Positions 1 through 6,279 of a stretch of DNA of 6,308 bases are shown here, one piece after another; the stretch's first letter is position 1; every line of letters begins with the position of its first letter. Location of the stretch: positions 6,570 to 12,877 of the forward strand of contig DIPE01000113.1 in assembly GCA_002427015.1 (NCBI GenBank). Direction: 5' to 3'. The notes under the pieces were generated by a model. That model ran no database searches and was not told where the DNA came from. It saw nothing but the letters and a program-made list of their open reading frames with translations. The translations under genes were made by a program, and so were the position numbers. The DNA is from Firmicutes bacterium UBA5496 (GTDB taxonomy: Bacteria > Bacillota > Proteinivoracia > UBA4975).

Positions 1-1236
1 CCCTTGCTCCCCCCGGTCGATGCCCGTTTCCGTCCAGGCCCGGACCAGGTTGGGAATGTCCATATTGCTGCCGGGCTTGAGCAAATAAGCCGCCAGCTGA
101 CAGCTGTGCACATCTGCCTGCAGGGCAATCTCCCGGTCAAAGGCGAAGCGGTAAATCTTTTTGGCATCATCGGTGATGAGGGTTGCCTCCCGGGCCAGGT
201 ACTCCTCCAGTTCCTGGCAGGCGGCAGCAAAGCCGTCTTCGGCAAAGAGCAAAGAGATTTCCTTATTGCCCACAGCCAGCGCATCCTCCAGCAATATTAC
301 CGCCAGTTCTTGGCCGCTGAAAATTTCCCGGTCCAGTTGAGGGCTGGTGATGATTTTTACTTTGGCCTCAGTGTAATCTGCCAGGGCCAGCCGCTCCAGC
401 AGGGTGTTAAATTCCAAGCCCTTAAATAATCTGTATAATTCCTTGTCATTGCGCTTGAGCCTGGCCGGCGGCCATTCCAGGGGCAGGGGGGCCTGGGTGT
501 CGATTTCCGCCAGCCGCCGGCTTAAATAAGCCTGCTCCCGGTAAACCTCCAGGTTCTCCCGCACTTTTCCTTTGAGCTCGTCAAGGTTCTCATAGACTCC
601 GGCCACGCTGCCGTATTGGGAGATCAGCTTGCTGGCGGTTTTTGCGCCGATTCCCGGCACTCCGGGAATATTATCTGAGCTGTCCCCCATCAGTCCCTTG
701 ATGTCCACAATCTGGGGGGGACTGACATTATATTTTGCCGCCACTGCCGCCTCATCAAAGACCGCGGTCTGGCTGATGCCCTTCTGGGTCATAATCACAT
801 GGGTAGATTCCCCCACAACCTGGAGGATATCTCGGTCGCCGCTGACAATCCAGCTGAAACAACCCGCCTGGGAAGCTTTTGCCGCCATGCTCCCCACAAG
901 GTCATCAGCTTCATAGCCTTCCAGCTCTATGCACTCAATGCCCAGAGCTCGAAGCACATCCCGGGCTATCTGCATCTGGCTGCGCAGTTCAAAGGGCGTA
1001 GGCGGCCGATTGGCCTTATACTCGCTGTACTCCTGGCTGCGCTTGGTAGGTCCCGGCAGATCAAAGGCGGCCACAGCATAGTCCACCGAGTATTGCTCCA
1101 GCAGTTTCATCAGCATATTAATCAGTCCGTATACTGCCCCGGTGGGCTGTCCCTGGCTGTTTTCCAGGGGCGGCAGCGCAAAAAACGCCCTGTACAGCAA
1201 GCTGTTGGCATCTATTAGCATTAACTTCTCCGTCAT
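1..1236 (-). CDS. polA: DNA polymerase I, N-terminal part (5'-3' exonuclease domain and start of the degenerate 3'-5' exonuclease domain); runs off the left edge
   Basis: DNA polymerase I removes RNA primers and damaged strands with its 5'-3' flap nuclease and fills the gap, in lagging-strand maturation and excision repair. The 412 residues present start LMLIDANSLLYRAFF and show the metal-binding acids of the nuclease: D9, D59, the cluster E109/D111/D112 in EGYEADDLVG, D134 and D136 in SGDRD, and D185 and D188 in GDSSDNIPG. The helix-hairpin-helix GVPGIGAKTA is at 192-201, and the DNA-contact residues R16, K74 and R77 are kept. From about residue 293 the 3'-5' exonuclease fold begins, but no D-x-E is visible near 311-318, and the third motif reads HSCQLAAYL where active enzymes have an Asp, so proofreading is probably lost, as in Bacillus-type enzymes. 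The family is usually near 870-890 residues, so the polymerase domain lies outside the window. The ATG at 1236 is chosen because AAGGGG sits 7 bases upstream; a second ATG lies five codons in. The gene follows dinB on the same strand after 82 bases. Confidence 0.97.
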   Translation of the reverse strand, partial: MTEKLMLIDANSLLYRAFFALPPLENSQGQPTGAVYGLINMLMKLLEQYSVDYAVAAFDLPGPTKRSQEYSEYKANRPPTPFELRSQMQIARDVLRALGIECIELEGYEADDLVGSMAAKASQAGCFSWIVSGDRDILQVVGESTHVIMTQKGISQTAVFDEAAVAAKYNVSPPQIVDIKGLMGDSSDNIPGVPGIGAKTASKLISQYGSVAGVYENLDELKGKVRENLEVYREQAYLSRRLAEIDTQAPLPLEWPPARLKRNDKELYRLFKGLEFNTLLERLALADYTEAKVKIITSPQLDREIFSGQELAVILLEDALAVGNKEISLLFAEDGFAAACQELEEYLAREATLITDDAKKIYRFAFDREIALQADVHSCQLAAYLLKPGSNMDIPNLVRAWTETGIDRGEQG

Positions 1237-1243
1237 TTAAACA

Positions 1244-1249
1244 CCCCTT
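1244..1249 (-). promoter_or_regulatory. Ribosome binding site of polA
   Basis: AAGGGG (within GAAGGGGTG on the minus strand) lies 7 bases before the ATG at 1236. It supports this ATG over the in-frame ATG at 1221. Confidence 0.7.
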
Positions 1250-1256
1250 CTTTCAG

Positions 1257-1280
1257 AAAAGCGCAGTTTCCTGCACTTTT
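1257..1280 (-). terminator. Hairpin between dinB and polA, possible weak intrinsic terminator
   Basis: On the minus strand AAAAGTGCAG pairs with CTGCGCTTTT (10 pairs, one of them G-U) around a GAAA tetraloop. It starts about 38 bases after the dinB stop and ends just before the polA ribosome binding site. The only T run is the TTTT that also forms the base of the stem, and CTGAAAG follows, so termination may be partial. It could equally be a leader or mRNA-stability hairpin for polA. Upstream of it TATAGT (1286-1291) resembles a -10 element, but I see no convincing -35. Confidence 0.5.
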
Positions 1281-1318
1281 ATCTTACTATATCCCAGGAG
1301 GGGAGGAAAGTCCTGCCC

Positions 1319-2512
1319 TCATTGTTTTTGGAAGGGTTTGCCCTTTTTCAGGAGGGCGGCTCGCTTAACGGCGCCGCTGCCATAGCGGGCGGAAACCTTG
1401 TCTATGGCCTCAGCGATTTTTTCTTCCCGGGCCAGTCCCGGATCCTCAAAAAAGCTGAGCTGCCGGCTTCCCTGGTTGTTTATCAGCCCGCCGGTCCCCA
1501 CCCCAATTAAGCGAACGCCTCGGCCCTGAAGGTTGACCTTGGCCAGCAGTTCCAGGGCTTTATTGTAAATAGGCATGGTCAGACAGGCAGGAGCAGGCAA
1601 TGGCCCCTGCCGGGTAATGGTCTCAAAATTTCCGTAGCGCAGTTTCAGGGTCACCGTCCCCGCCAAAAACTGACTGGCCCGCAGGGTGCAGGCCACATCA
1701 TCGGCCAGCTCCAAAATTACCGCCCGCAGCCTGTCCATATCTATTACGTCCCGGGGGAAAGTGGTCTCCCTGCTGACGGACTTGGCCGCCCGGCTGGGCT
1801 CCACAGTGCGGCAGTCCTCACCCCGGGCCAAATGCCGCAGAGCGGCCCCCATTTTGCCAAAGGCTGCCCTCAGCAGATTTTCCGGCAGACTGGCCAGCTG
1901 GCCCACGGTATCGATGCCCATGTTCCTGAGCTTAACCGCAGTCTTTTCCCCTACCCCCCACAGCTTTTCCACCGGCAGGGGCGTAAGCACCGCCTCAACC
2001 TCCTGGGGCCGGATGACGGTAAAGCCCCTGGGCTTTTGCAAATCCGACGCCAGTTTGGCCAAAAACTTATTGGGCGCCACTCCCACTGAAGCTGTCAGCT
2101 GCAGTTCCTGCTCAATATCCTTCTGGATGCGGGCGGCAATCTCCTCCGGGGGGCCGAAAAGCCCTTCACAGCCGGAGACATCCAAAAATGCCTCATCTAC
2201 AGACAGGGGTTCCACTAAAGGGGTATAGCGAGCAAAGATTGCCATAATCTCCCGGGATACTTCCCCATACCGGGACATGTTGCCCCGGAGGAAGATGCCC
2301 TGGGGGCATAGTCTGTAGGCCTGCATCAAGGGCATGGCCGAATGAACCCCAAATTCCCTGGCCTCATAACTGGCGGTGGAAACCACCGAGCGCACATCCC
2401 GGCGGGGGTCGCCGCCGATTATTACCGGCTTGCCCCGGTACTGGGGATTGTCCCTCATCTCCACCGCGGCAAAAAAAGCGTCCATATCCACATGGATGAT
2501 TGGAGTATCCAT
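1319..2512 (-). CDS. dinB: DNA polymerase IV (Y-family translesion polymerase)
   Basis: This Y-family polymerase copies past damaged template bases with low fidelity and is recruited by the sliding clamp. The chosen protein has 397 residues, within the family range. The palm motif IIHVDMDAFFAAVE gives metal-binding D9 and the steric-gate position F14; the second catalytic site is SVDEAFLD with D106 and E107. SVGVAPNKFLAKLASD follows at 142-157, then the thumb helix-hairpin-helix LWGVGEKTAVKLRNMGIDT at 184-202 and the little-finger domain. QLSFF at 351-355 fits the clamp-binding motif QLSLF, followed by a basic tail. An ATG seven codons upstream (2533) is in frame, but it lies within TATAATG, a likely -10 element, and has no ribosome site; the ATG at 2512 has AGGGGG 7 bases ahead and gives the usual short N-terminus. 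A LexA box just upstream indicates SOS control. polA follows on the same strand. The gene appears intact. Confidence 0.97.
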   Translation of the reverse strand: MDTPIIHVDMDAFFAAVEMRDNPQYRGKPVIIGGDPRRDVRSVVSTASYEAREFGVHSAMPLMQAYRLCPQGIFLRGNMSRYGEVSREIMAIFARYTPLVEPLSVDEAFLDVSGCEGLFGPPEEIAARIQKDIEQELQLTASVGVAPNKFLAKLASDLQKPRGFTVIRPQEVEAVLTPLPVEKLWGVGEKTAVKLRNMGIDTVGQLASLPENLLRAAFGKMGAALRHLARGEDCRTVEPSRAAKSVSRETTFPRDVIDMDRLRAVILELADDVACTLRASQFLAGTVTLKLRYGNFETITRQGPLPAPACLTMPIYNKALELLAKVNLQGRGVRLIGVGTGGLINNQGSRQLSFFEDPGLAREEKIAEAIDKVSARYGSGAVKRAALLKKGKPFQKQ

Positions 2513-2519
2513 CCCCTCA

Positions 2520-2525
2520 CCCCCT
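2520..2525 (-). promoter_or_regulatory. Ribosome binding site of dinB
   Basis: AGGGGG on the minus strand lies 7 bases before the ATG at 2512 and decides for this start over the upstream ATG at 2533. It would sit at the very 5' end of a transcript started from the -10 element at 2532-2537, so the leader would be unusually short. Confidence 0.6.
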
Positions 2526-2531
2526 GGCCTC

Positions 2532-2537
2532 ATTATA
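2532..2537 (-). promoter_or_regulatory. -10 element of the dinB promoter
   Basis: TATAAT on the minus strand is a perfect sigma-A type -10 hexamer. Seventeen bases upstream the sequence is TTTATT, a poor -35. The LexA box fills the spacer. The predicted transcript start is near 2525, which leaves a leader of about 13 bases before the ATG at 2512. Confidence 0.55.
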
Positions 2538-2538
2538 C

Positions 2539-2552
2539 CAAACTAATGTTCG
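2539..2552 (-). promoter_or_regulatory. LexA (SOS) operator upstream of dinB
   Basis: CGAACATTAGTTTG on the minus strand matches the Gram-positive LexA box CGAAC-N4-GTTCG with GAAC intact and GTTT in place of GTTC. It lies between the -10 element and the poor -35 of dinB, where bound LexA would block RNA polymerase. DinB is a classical SOS gene, so the placement fits known biology. LexA itself is not in the window, so its binding is inferred. Confidence 0.7.
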
Positions 2553-2578
2553 AAAATAAAACTCCCCGCAGGGAGTTT
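2553..2578 (-). terminator. Intrinsic terminator of the substrate-binding protein gene
   Basis: On the minus strand AAACTCCC (2571-2578) pairs with GGGAGTTT (2559-2566) around the loop TGCG, followed by TATTTT. The stem begins only a few bases after the TAA stop at 2582-2584. The T-rich tail ends at the base where the LexA box of dinB begins, so transcripts from upstream should be stopped just before the SOS promoter. Confidence 0.85.
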
Positions 2579-2581
2579 ACT

Positions 2582-4189
2582 TTAATTTTCCTTGGCAAAA
2601 TACCAGCGTTCCGGCCAGCAGAGCCCCAGGGGCGAAGTGACAATGCCCTTGAGATTTTTGCTGGCTATAGCTGTGCGGGCAGGTGAAAACAGGAAGATCA
2701 GGGGAAGCTCATAGGACATGAGCTTCTGCATCGCGGCATAAGCCAACCTCCTGGTTTCCGCATTGCCTGCCCCGGCATCCATACTGAGAATGGCATCCAT
2801 GGCAGGGCTTGTATACGCCCCGAAATTCATGCCCCGGCTGATGGAATCTGAGGAAAAGAAAGCGGCCTCAGGATCGGGATTAAGGCCAAGGCCCAAAAGC
2901 ACCATCTCAAAGTCTCCGGTATCCATGCAGTCCAGGAGCAGCTCACCCCAAGGACGGGGATTAAGCTCGACTTCAATGCCCACCTGGGCCAGATCCTCCT
3001 TAAGCATAGCGGCGACATTCTCATAGAAGGGGTTGCCCTCCCGCAGTGTCAGCTGAAAGGAAAGCCTCTTGCCCTCACGATACCGCCAGCCGTCCAGTTT
3101 CAGCGGCCAGCCTGCCTGGTCCAAAAGTTGTCCTGCCTGGGCCAGGTCCTGGTCATAAGCAACAATATCCGGAGAATAGGCCCAGGATTGGGTTGGCACT
3201 ATACTGTCTATCTGGACACCCCTGCCCCCCAGAAGCCGGGCAATTATTCTCTCCCGGTCAATGGCACAGGCCACTGCCTGGCGGACTTTGCGGTCCAGCC
3301 AGGGATTCACCCGATTGGAGCCAAAAGCCTGGGAACGAAAGTTAAAGGCCAGGACTTGGCAGCCCATTTCCTGATAAGTGTAATATTCATGGGTCTGGCT
3401 CAGGTCAGGCGCTGTCTCCATCTGCGCCGGGGAAATGTCTTCCAAGAGATCCACCCGGCCTGCAGCCAAATCGGATAGGGCAGTGTCAAAATCTGGATAG
3501 AAGTAAAACTTTATGGTCTGGATATAGGGGCAGTCCCCATCATAATAGTTTTCATAGCGCTCCAAGATGATGCACTGATTCTGCCATTCTTCAAAGCGAT
3601 AGGGGCCGGTGCCCACAGGCCGCCAGTTCCGGGGGTGCTCTGCCATTTGGCGAATAGGCACCTTGTCCCGGCCTAGGGCAACCTGGGGGTCATAGAGATG
3701 CCTGGGCAAAATCCCCAGTGACAGTTTAGACATTGAGAGCTCATGGTCTGGAGCCAAGCTAAATTTAACGCTGTAGTCATCCAGGACCTCAATTGCCTCA
3801 ATCTGTGCTAAGTCCAAGTCTCTTGGACCGGGGAAGCTCTCGTCAATAATCTGGAGGGCAAAGGTAAATTCAACGTCATTAGCGGTAAAGGGCTCCCCAT
3901 CATGCCAGCTTACATCCTGGCGCAGAAAGAATGTCCACTCACGGTTGTCGGGGCTGACCTCCCAGCTCTCTGCCAGCTGGCCCACAAGCTGCAACTGTTC
4001 GTCATAGCGAACCAGGCCCTGAAAGATGTAATCTGTTACAATACACTCCTCCCCCGTCAAGAGGGGGTTGAGCATGCCGGGTTCCCCTAGCAAAGCCTGA
4101 TCAAGGCAGCCACTGGGTTCTCTGGTTTCGCAGCCGGTTGCCACTAGGGCAATAGTAATTGCTAAGAAGATGCTGGTCTTCTTAAACAT
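2582..4189 (-). CDS. ABC transporter substrate-binding lipoprotein, family 5 (oligopeptide/dipeptide type)
   Basis: This is the extracytoplasmic binding component of a peptide or related ABC importer (OppA/DppA family, SBP_bac_5). The 535-residue protein starts MFKKTSIFLAITIALVATGC: a lipoprotein signal with a KK n-region, a hydrophobic core and a lipobox ending at C20, so it should be lipid-anchored outside the membrane. The family signature is clear at about 72-106, with LAESWEVSPD, then WHDGEPFTANDVEFTF, and later PVGTGPYRFEEW, KVRQAVACAIDRERI and LLDQAGW. Length is normal for the family. The ATG at 4189 has GGAGGTG 6 to 7 bases upstream; an in-frame start at 4240 would add 17 residues before the signal peptide and has no ribosome site. 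No permease or ATPase gene is adjacent, and a terminator follows directly, so it appears to be a single-gene unit that works with a transporter encoded elsewhere. The substrate cannot be told from sequence; nickel, sugar or heme uptake are other roles in this family. Confidence 0.93.
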   Translation of the reverse strand: MFKKTSIFLAITIALVATGCETREPSGCLDQALLGEPGMLNPLLTGEECIVTDYIFQGLVRYDEQLQLVGQLAESWEVSPDNREWTFFLRQDVSWHDGEPFTANDVEFTFALQIIDESFPGPRDLDLAQIEAIEVLDDYSVKFSLAPDHELSMSKLSLGILPRHLYDPQVALGRDKVPIRQMAEHPRNWRPVGTGPYRFEEWQNQCIILERYENYYDGDCPYIQTIKFYFYPDFDTALSDLAAGRVDLLEDISPAQMETAPDLSQTHEYYTYQEMGCQVLAFNFRSQAFGSNRVNPWLDRKVRQAVACAIDRERIIARLLGGRGVQIDSIVPTQSWAYSPDIVAYDQDLAQAGQLLDQAGWPLKLDGWRYREGKRLSFQLTLREGNPFYENVAAMLKEDLAQVGIEVELNPRPWGELLLDCMDTGDFEMVLLGLGLNPDPEAAFFSSDSISRGMNFGAYTSPAMDAILSMDAGAGNAETRRLAYAAMQKLMSYELPLIFLFSPARTAIASKNLKGIVTSPLGLCWPERWYFAKEN

Positions 4190-4194
4190 ACATC

Positions 4195-4201
4195 CACCTC
4201 C
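4195..4201 (-). promoter_or_regulatory. Ribosome binding site of the substrate-binding protein gene
   Basis: GGAGGTG on the minus strand lies a few bases upstream of the ATG at 4189 and decides the start in favour of the intact lipoprotein signal. Confidence 0.8.
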
Positions 4202-4211
4202 AAAAAATTGG

Positions 4212-4234
4212 ATAACTGTGGGGAAAATAGTTAT
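4212..4234. repeat. Short inverted repeat ahead of the substrate-binding protein gene
   Basis: ATAACT (4212-4217) and AGTTAT (4229-4234) form a perfect 6-bp inverted repeat with an 11-base spacer, in the leader of the lipoprotein gene. On the minus strand TTGCAT (4257-4262 region) followed by CATAAC (4230-4235) at 18 bases spacing could be a weak promoter, in which case the repeat would overlap its -10 end. It may be an operator or chance; the A/T-rich arms would make a weak hairpin. Confidence 0.3.
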
Positions 4235-4292
4235 GACCAAATTCTGGAGAAATATGCAAGAAACAGATCACCCAGGGAACAAGGGCTACAGC

Positions 4293-4553
4293 CTATTTCG
4301 CTTGAAACCATTTTTTACACTGTTCAATTCTGGCGCCCTCATCCCCATGTTCCTTATCATAGGAAAACTCCTTTAAGGGGGCACAGCAAAAATCCGAGCA
4401 CTGGCCGCAGTGGTCAATTTCCCTGTCTTCACAACAATTCTTTATGGGACATTCTCCCCAAAACAATTTTTCTGTGTGCAGACAGCCGGGACAATTGGCG
4501 GATTCTCTAAAGGAACACTGGCTGCACAGCAAGCCGCATCTTGATTCAACCAA
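4293..4553 (-). CDS. Small cysteine-rich DUF3795 family protein
   Basis: The 86-residue product has 13 cysteines (6, 10, 13, 21, 24, 35, 40, 41, 49, 52, 56, 57 and 79). The order CGLLCSQCSF, CPGC, CPIKNCCEDREIDHCGQCSDF and a C-terminal CKKW matches the DUF3795 family of small, probably metal-binding proteins common in anaerobes; their function is not established. There is no signal peptide or membrane segment, so it should be cytoplasmic. The start is chosen as TTG at 4553, because AAGGAGGT lies 7 to 8 bases ahead; the in-frame GTG at 4562 overlaps that ribosome site and cannot use it. It begins 37 bases after the NERD-helicase stop and is probably co-transcribed with it. The grouped cysteines suggest a zinc or iron-sulfur site, but this is inference. 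Confidence 0.85.
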   Translation of the reverse strand: MVESRCGLLCSQCSFRESANCPGCLHTEKLFWGECPIKNCCEDREIDHCGQCSDFCCAPLKEFSYDKEHGDEGARIEQCKKWFQAK

Positions 4554-4560
4554 GATTCTC

Positions 4561-4568
4561 ACCTCCTT
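4561..4568 (-). promoter_or_regulatory. Ribosome binding site of the DUF3795 gene
   Basis: AAGGAGGT on the minus strand is a near-perfect Shine-Dalgarno site. Its spacing fits the TTG at 4553 and rules against the GTG at 4562, which overlaps it. Confidence 0.8.
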
Positions 4569-4590
4569 AACTTATATTTAAAGCCAAACC

Positions 4591-6198
4591 TTAATTGTCA
4601 AGCTTCCAGTCGTTGCGATGAAAGATGTGCAGAATGTATCTGGCCCTGGACCCGCCTACGTATAAATCCGGGCGGCTGCAGACGGGACTGTCGGGGCGAA
4701 CCCCCATGAGCAGGACCACATCAGCTTCCAGGCCCTTAAAGGACCGGATGGTGCTGAACCTAAGTGCATCAGGGCGGGGGTCTCCCACTTCCCCCAAAGG
4801 GAATCCCCCCAGATTGTCCACCCCAGCCAGGCAGCTTTTTTCCTTGCGGTTAGGGGAGAGGATGGTAATCCTGCGGGGCTGAATCTTTCTTGCCAGCAGC
4901 CGGGCCACCTCTTTTTCCAGCAGCCGCAGTTGCTGGCTCTCAGTGCTCCAGGCATGGAAATGCACTTCGCCGGCGTCTTTAAGGCCCAGGCGCATATTAG
5001 CGCCGCTTAAGGGGGCTATCCAGCGCTGGCAGACAGAAGTCGTATTGCGCAGATTTACCGTCAGCCGGAACCGGGAGGCCGGCAGCGCCTCTAATCCGGA
5101 TGGGTCTACCTGAAAGATATTTTGACTGCTGTCGGCAAAAACATAAAACTCTCCCTCATCCTTGATCATTGCCTGCAGGCACCGAAACCAATGAGGGCGA
5201 AAGTCCTGGCCCTCGTCCACCACTATGGCATCGTATTTCTGCTCCTGGGGAAGCTGAGAAAAGAGATTGTAAGCGGCTTCCGGCAGGGTATGTTCAAAAT
5301 AGTCGTCATAATCCTTTTGTTCGGTGGAGCTGAGTCCCGTAAGCCGCTCCAGCAAGCCGTGGAAATGGCGGGCAGTGAGGTTTTCCACATGGGCGGGAAA
5401 CTGGCCCGCAAGGTTTTTGTTAAAGCAGGTCAGTATCGTCTTTTTCCCCGCCTCCGCCAGCCGCCGGGCCTTTTCTACTGCAATCATGGTCTTGCCGGTG
5501 CCGGCGGCGCCATAAAAAACCATGCGCTTGTTTAATTCGGTCTCCTCCAGAATCCGCTCCTGCTCCTGAGTGAATGTCACTTGAGCCCTGTGGGCAAAAG
5601 AGCGAATCTGCTCCTCCAGGGTGTTGAACAGGCGAAAGTTGGCAGTTAAAATATGCTCCACCAGCCGATTGCAGGCAGCGGCATCCCGTCCCGTCCGCAG
5701 ATTGGCAAAAATCTGGCCAATGCGGGCAGTGAAGTTCTCCAAATCCCGGCTGACCAAGAGATTTGCCGGTCTGACAACACCCGGCAGCTGTCCCTCAATA
5801 ATGCTGCACTGGGGGAAACAGAGGCCGAAGTCAAAGCCCAGGGGAAAGGTCCAGCCGGTCTTCTCCTTATAACTGCGGGCAAGGGCATAGGCTGCCCCTC
5901 GGGCCTCATCCAGGGGGTCCCGCTTCATTTCCCTGTATCCGCCCTGAACAAATTCGTGCCAGCGCCCGTTAAAAAAGCCCACTTCCCCAAGATGAGTTTT
6001 CAGGACAATATAGCCCTTAAACGGGTGGACAATGACCAGGTCAGCCTGCCAGATTACCGCCCCGGTAACCTGGTCACAGAATTTATAGCCGTAGACCACA
6101 GAAAAGTCCTCAGGCAAGTCCCGGGCAGCCATGTACACCCGGCGCTCACCTTCATTCTCGATTAAATCCGGATTGAGCTCAGGAATGATTCGGGCCAT
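4591..6198 (-). CDS. NERD domain-superfamily 1 (UvrD-like) helicase fusion
   Basis: A 535-residue cytoplasmic protein with two parts. Residues about 14-115 form a NERD (nuclease-related) domain: QADLVIVHPFKGYIVL with D53 matches the core strands, but the usual E-x-K that follows reads K67-T-H69. Residues about 210-535 form a superfamily 1 helicase/ATPase: Walker A GAAGTGKT at 230-237 (K236), motif II VVDEGQDF (D328, E329), motif III FADSSQNIF (Q359), motif IV NLRNT (R384), motif V SFKGLEADVV at 486-495 and motif VI YVGGSRAR at 513-520 with both arginines. All ATPase motifs look intact, so ATP-driven movement on nucleic acid is likely, while cleavage by the NERD domain is doubtful. NERD-helicases of this type occur widely and some lie in defence or repair settings; the role here is unknown. 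The ATG at 6198 has AGGAGG 8 bases upstream; a TTG at 6282 in frame would begin within the upstream terminator. The DUF3795 gene follows after 37 bases. Confidence 0.9.
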   Translation of the reverse strand: MARIIPELNPDLIENEGERRVYMAARDLPEDFSVVYGYKFCDQVTGAVIWQADLVIVHPFKGYIVLKTHLGEVGFFNGRWHEFVQGGYREMKRDPLDEARGAAYALARSYKEKTGWTFPLGFDFGLCFPQCSIIEGQLPGVVRPANLLVSRDLENFTARIGQIFANLRTGRDAAACNRLVEHILTANFRLFNTLEEQIRSFAHRAQVTFTQEQERILEETELNKRMVFYGAAGTGKTMIAVEKARRLAEAGKKTILTCFNKNLAGQFPAHVENLTARHFHGLLERLTGLSSTEQKDYDDYFEHTLPEAAYNLFSQLPQEQKYDAIVVDEGQDFRPHWFRCLQAMIKDEGEFYVFADSSQNIFQVDPSGLEALPASRFRLTVNLRNTTSVCQRWIAPLSGANMRLGLKDAGEVHFHAWSTESQQLRLLEKEVARLLARKIQPRRITILSPNRKEKSCLAGVDNLGGFPLGEVGDPRPDALRFSTIRSFKGLEADVVLLMGVRPDSPVCSRPDLYVGGSRARYILHIFHRNDWKLDN

Positions 6199-6206
6199 GG
6201 CAAACA

Positions 6207-6212
6207 CCTCCT
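6207..6212 (-). promoter_or_regulatory. Ribosome binding site of the NERD-helicase gene
   Basis: AGGAGG on the minus strand lies 8 bases before the ATG at 6198 and fixes the start, excluding a 28-residue N-terminal extension read through the upstream terminator. Between this site and the terminator TTGTGA and ATTAGT at 17 bases spacing could be a poor promoter; I do not call it. Confidence 0.8.
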
Positions 6213-6250
6213 GTGCAAGTATTTGACTAATCCAGGCGTTTTTCCTTCTC

Positions 6251-6279
6251 ACAAAACAAAAAACCGGGATATCCCGGTT
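6251..6279 (-). terminator. Intrinsic terminator of a gene to the right of the window
   Basis: On the minus strand AACCGGG pairs perfectly with CCCGGTT around the loop ATAT (6262-6279), followed by TTTTGTTTTG. It is oriented to stop leftward transcription, so a minus-strand gene must end at or just beyond the right edge, and the NERD-helicase gene needs its own promoter in the roughly 50 bases after it. Confidence 0.9.

Noticed and set aside
714..720. Run of seven G (seven C in the coding strand) in polA as a possible frameshift site
   Set aside because: The reading frame is continuous through it and the protein matches the family on both sides (SPPQIVDIKGLMGD), so no frameshift is needed.
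2513..2533. Seven-residue N-terminal extension of DinB from the ATG at 2533
   Set aside because: The ATG is the end of TATAATG, a likely -10 element, and no ribosome site precedes it; the ATG at 2512 gives the usual family N-terminus.
4571..4601. TTGACA (4596-4601) with TATAAG (4571-4576) on the minus strand, as a promoter of the DUF3795 gene
   Set aside because: The spacer is 19 bases, and the transcript would start near 4564, inside the ribosome binding site, so the mRNA could hardly be translated from 4553. The perfect -35 match overlaps the end of the helicase coding region and is probably chance.
4..6165. Many plus-strand open frames opposite the five genes, for example 4-429, 799-1218, 1686-2228, 3128-3478 and 5653-6165
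   Set aside because: They are antisense shadows of well-recognised minus-strand genes, show no family motifs and lack consistent ribosome sites; high GC content keeps such frames open.
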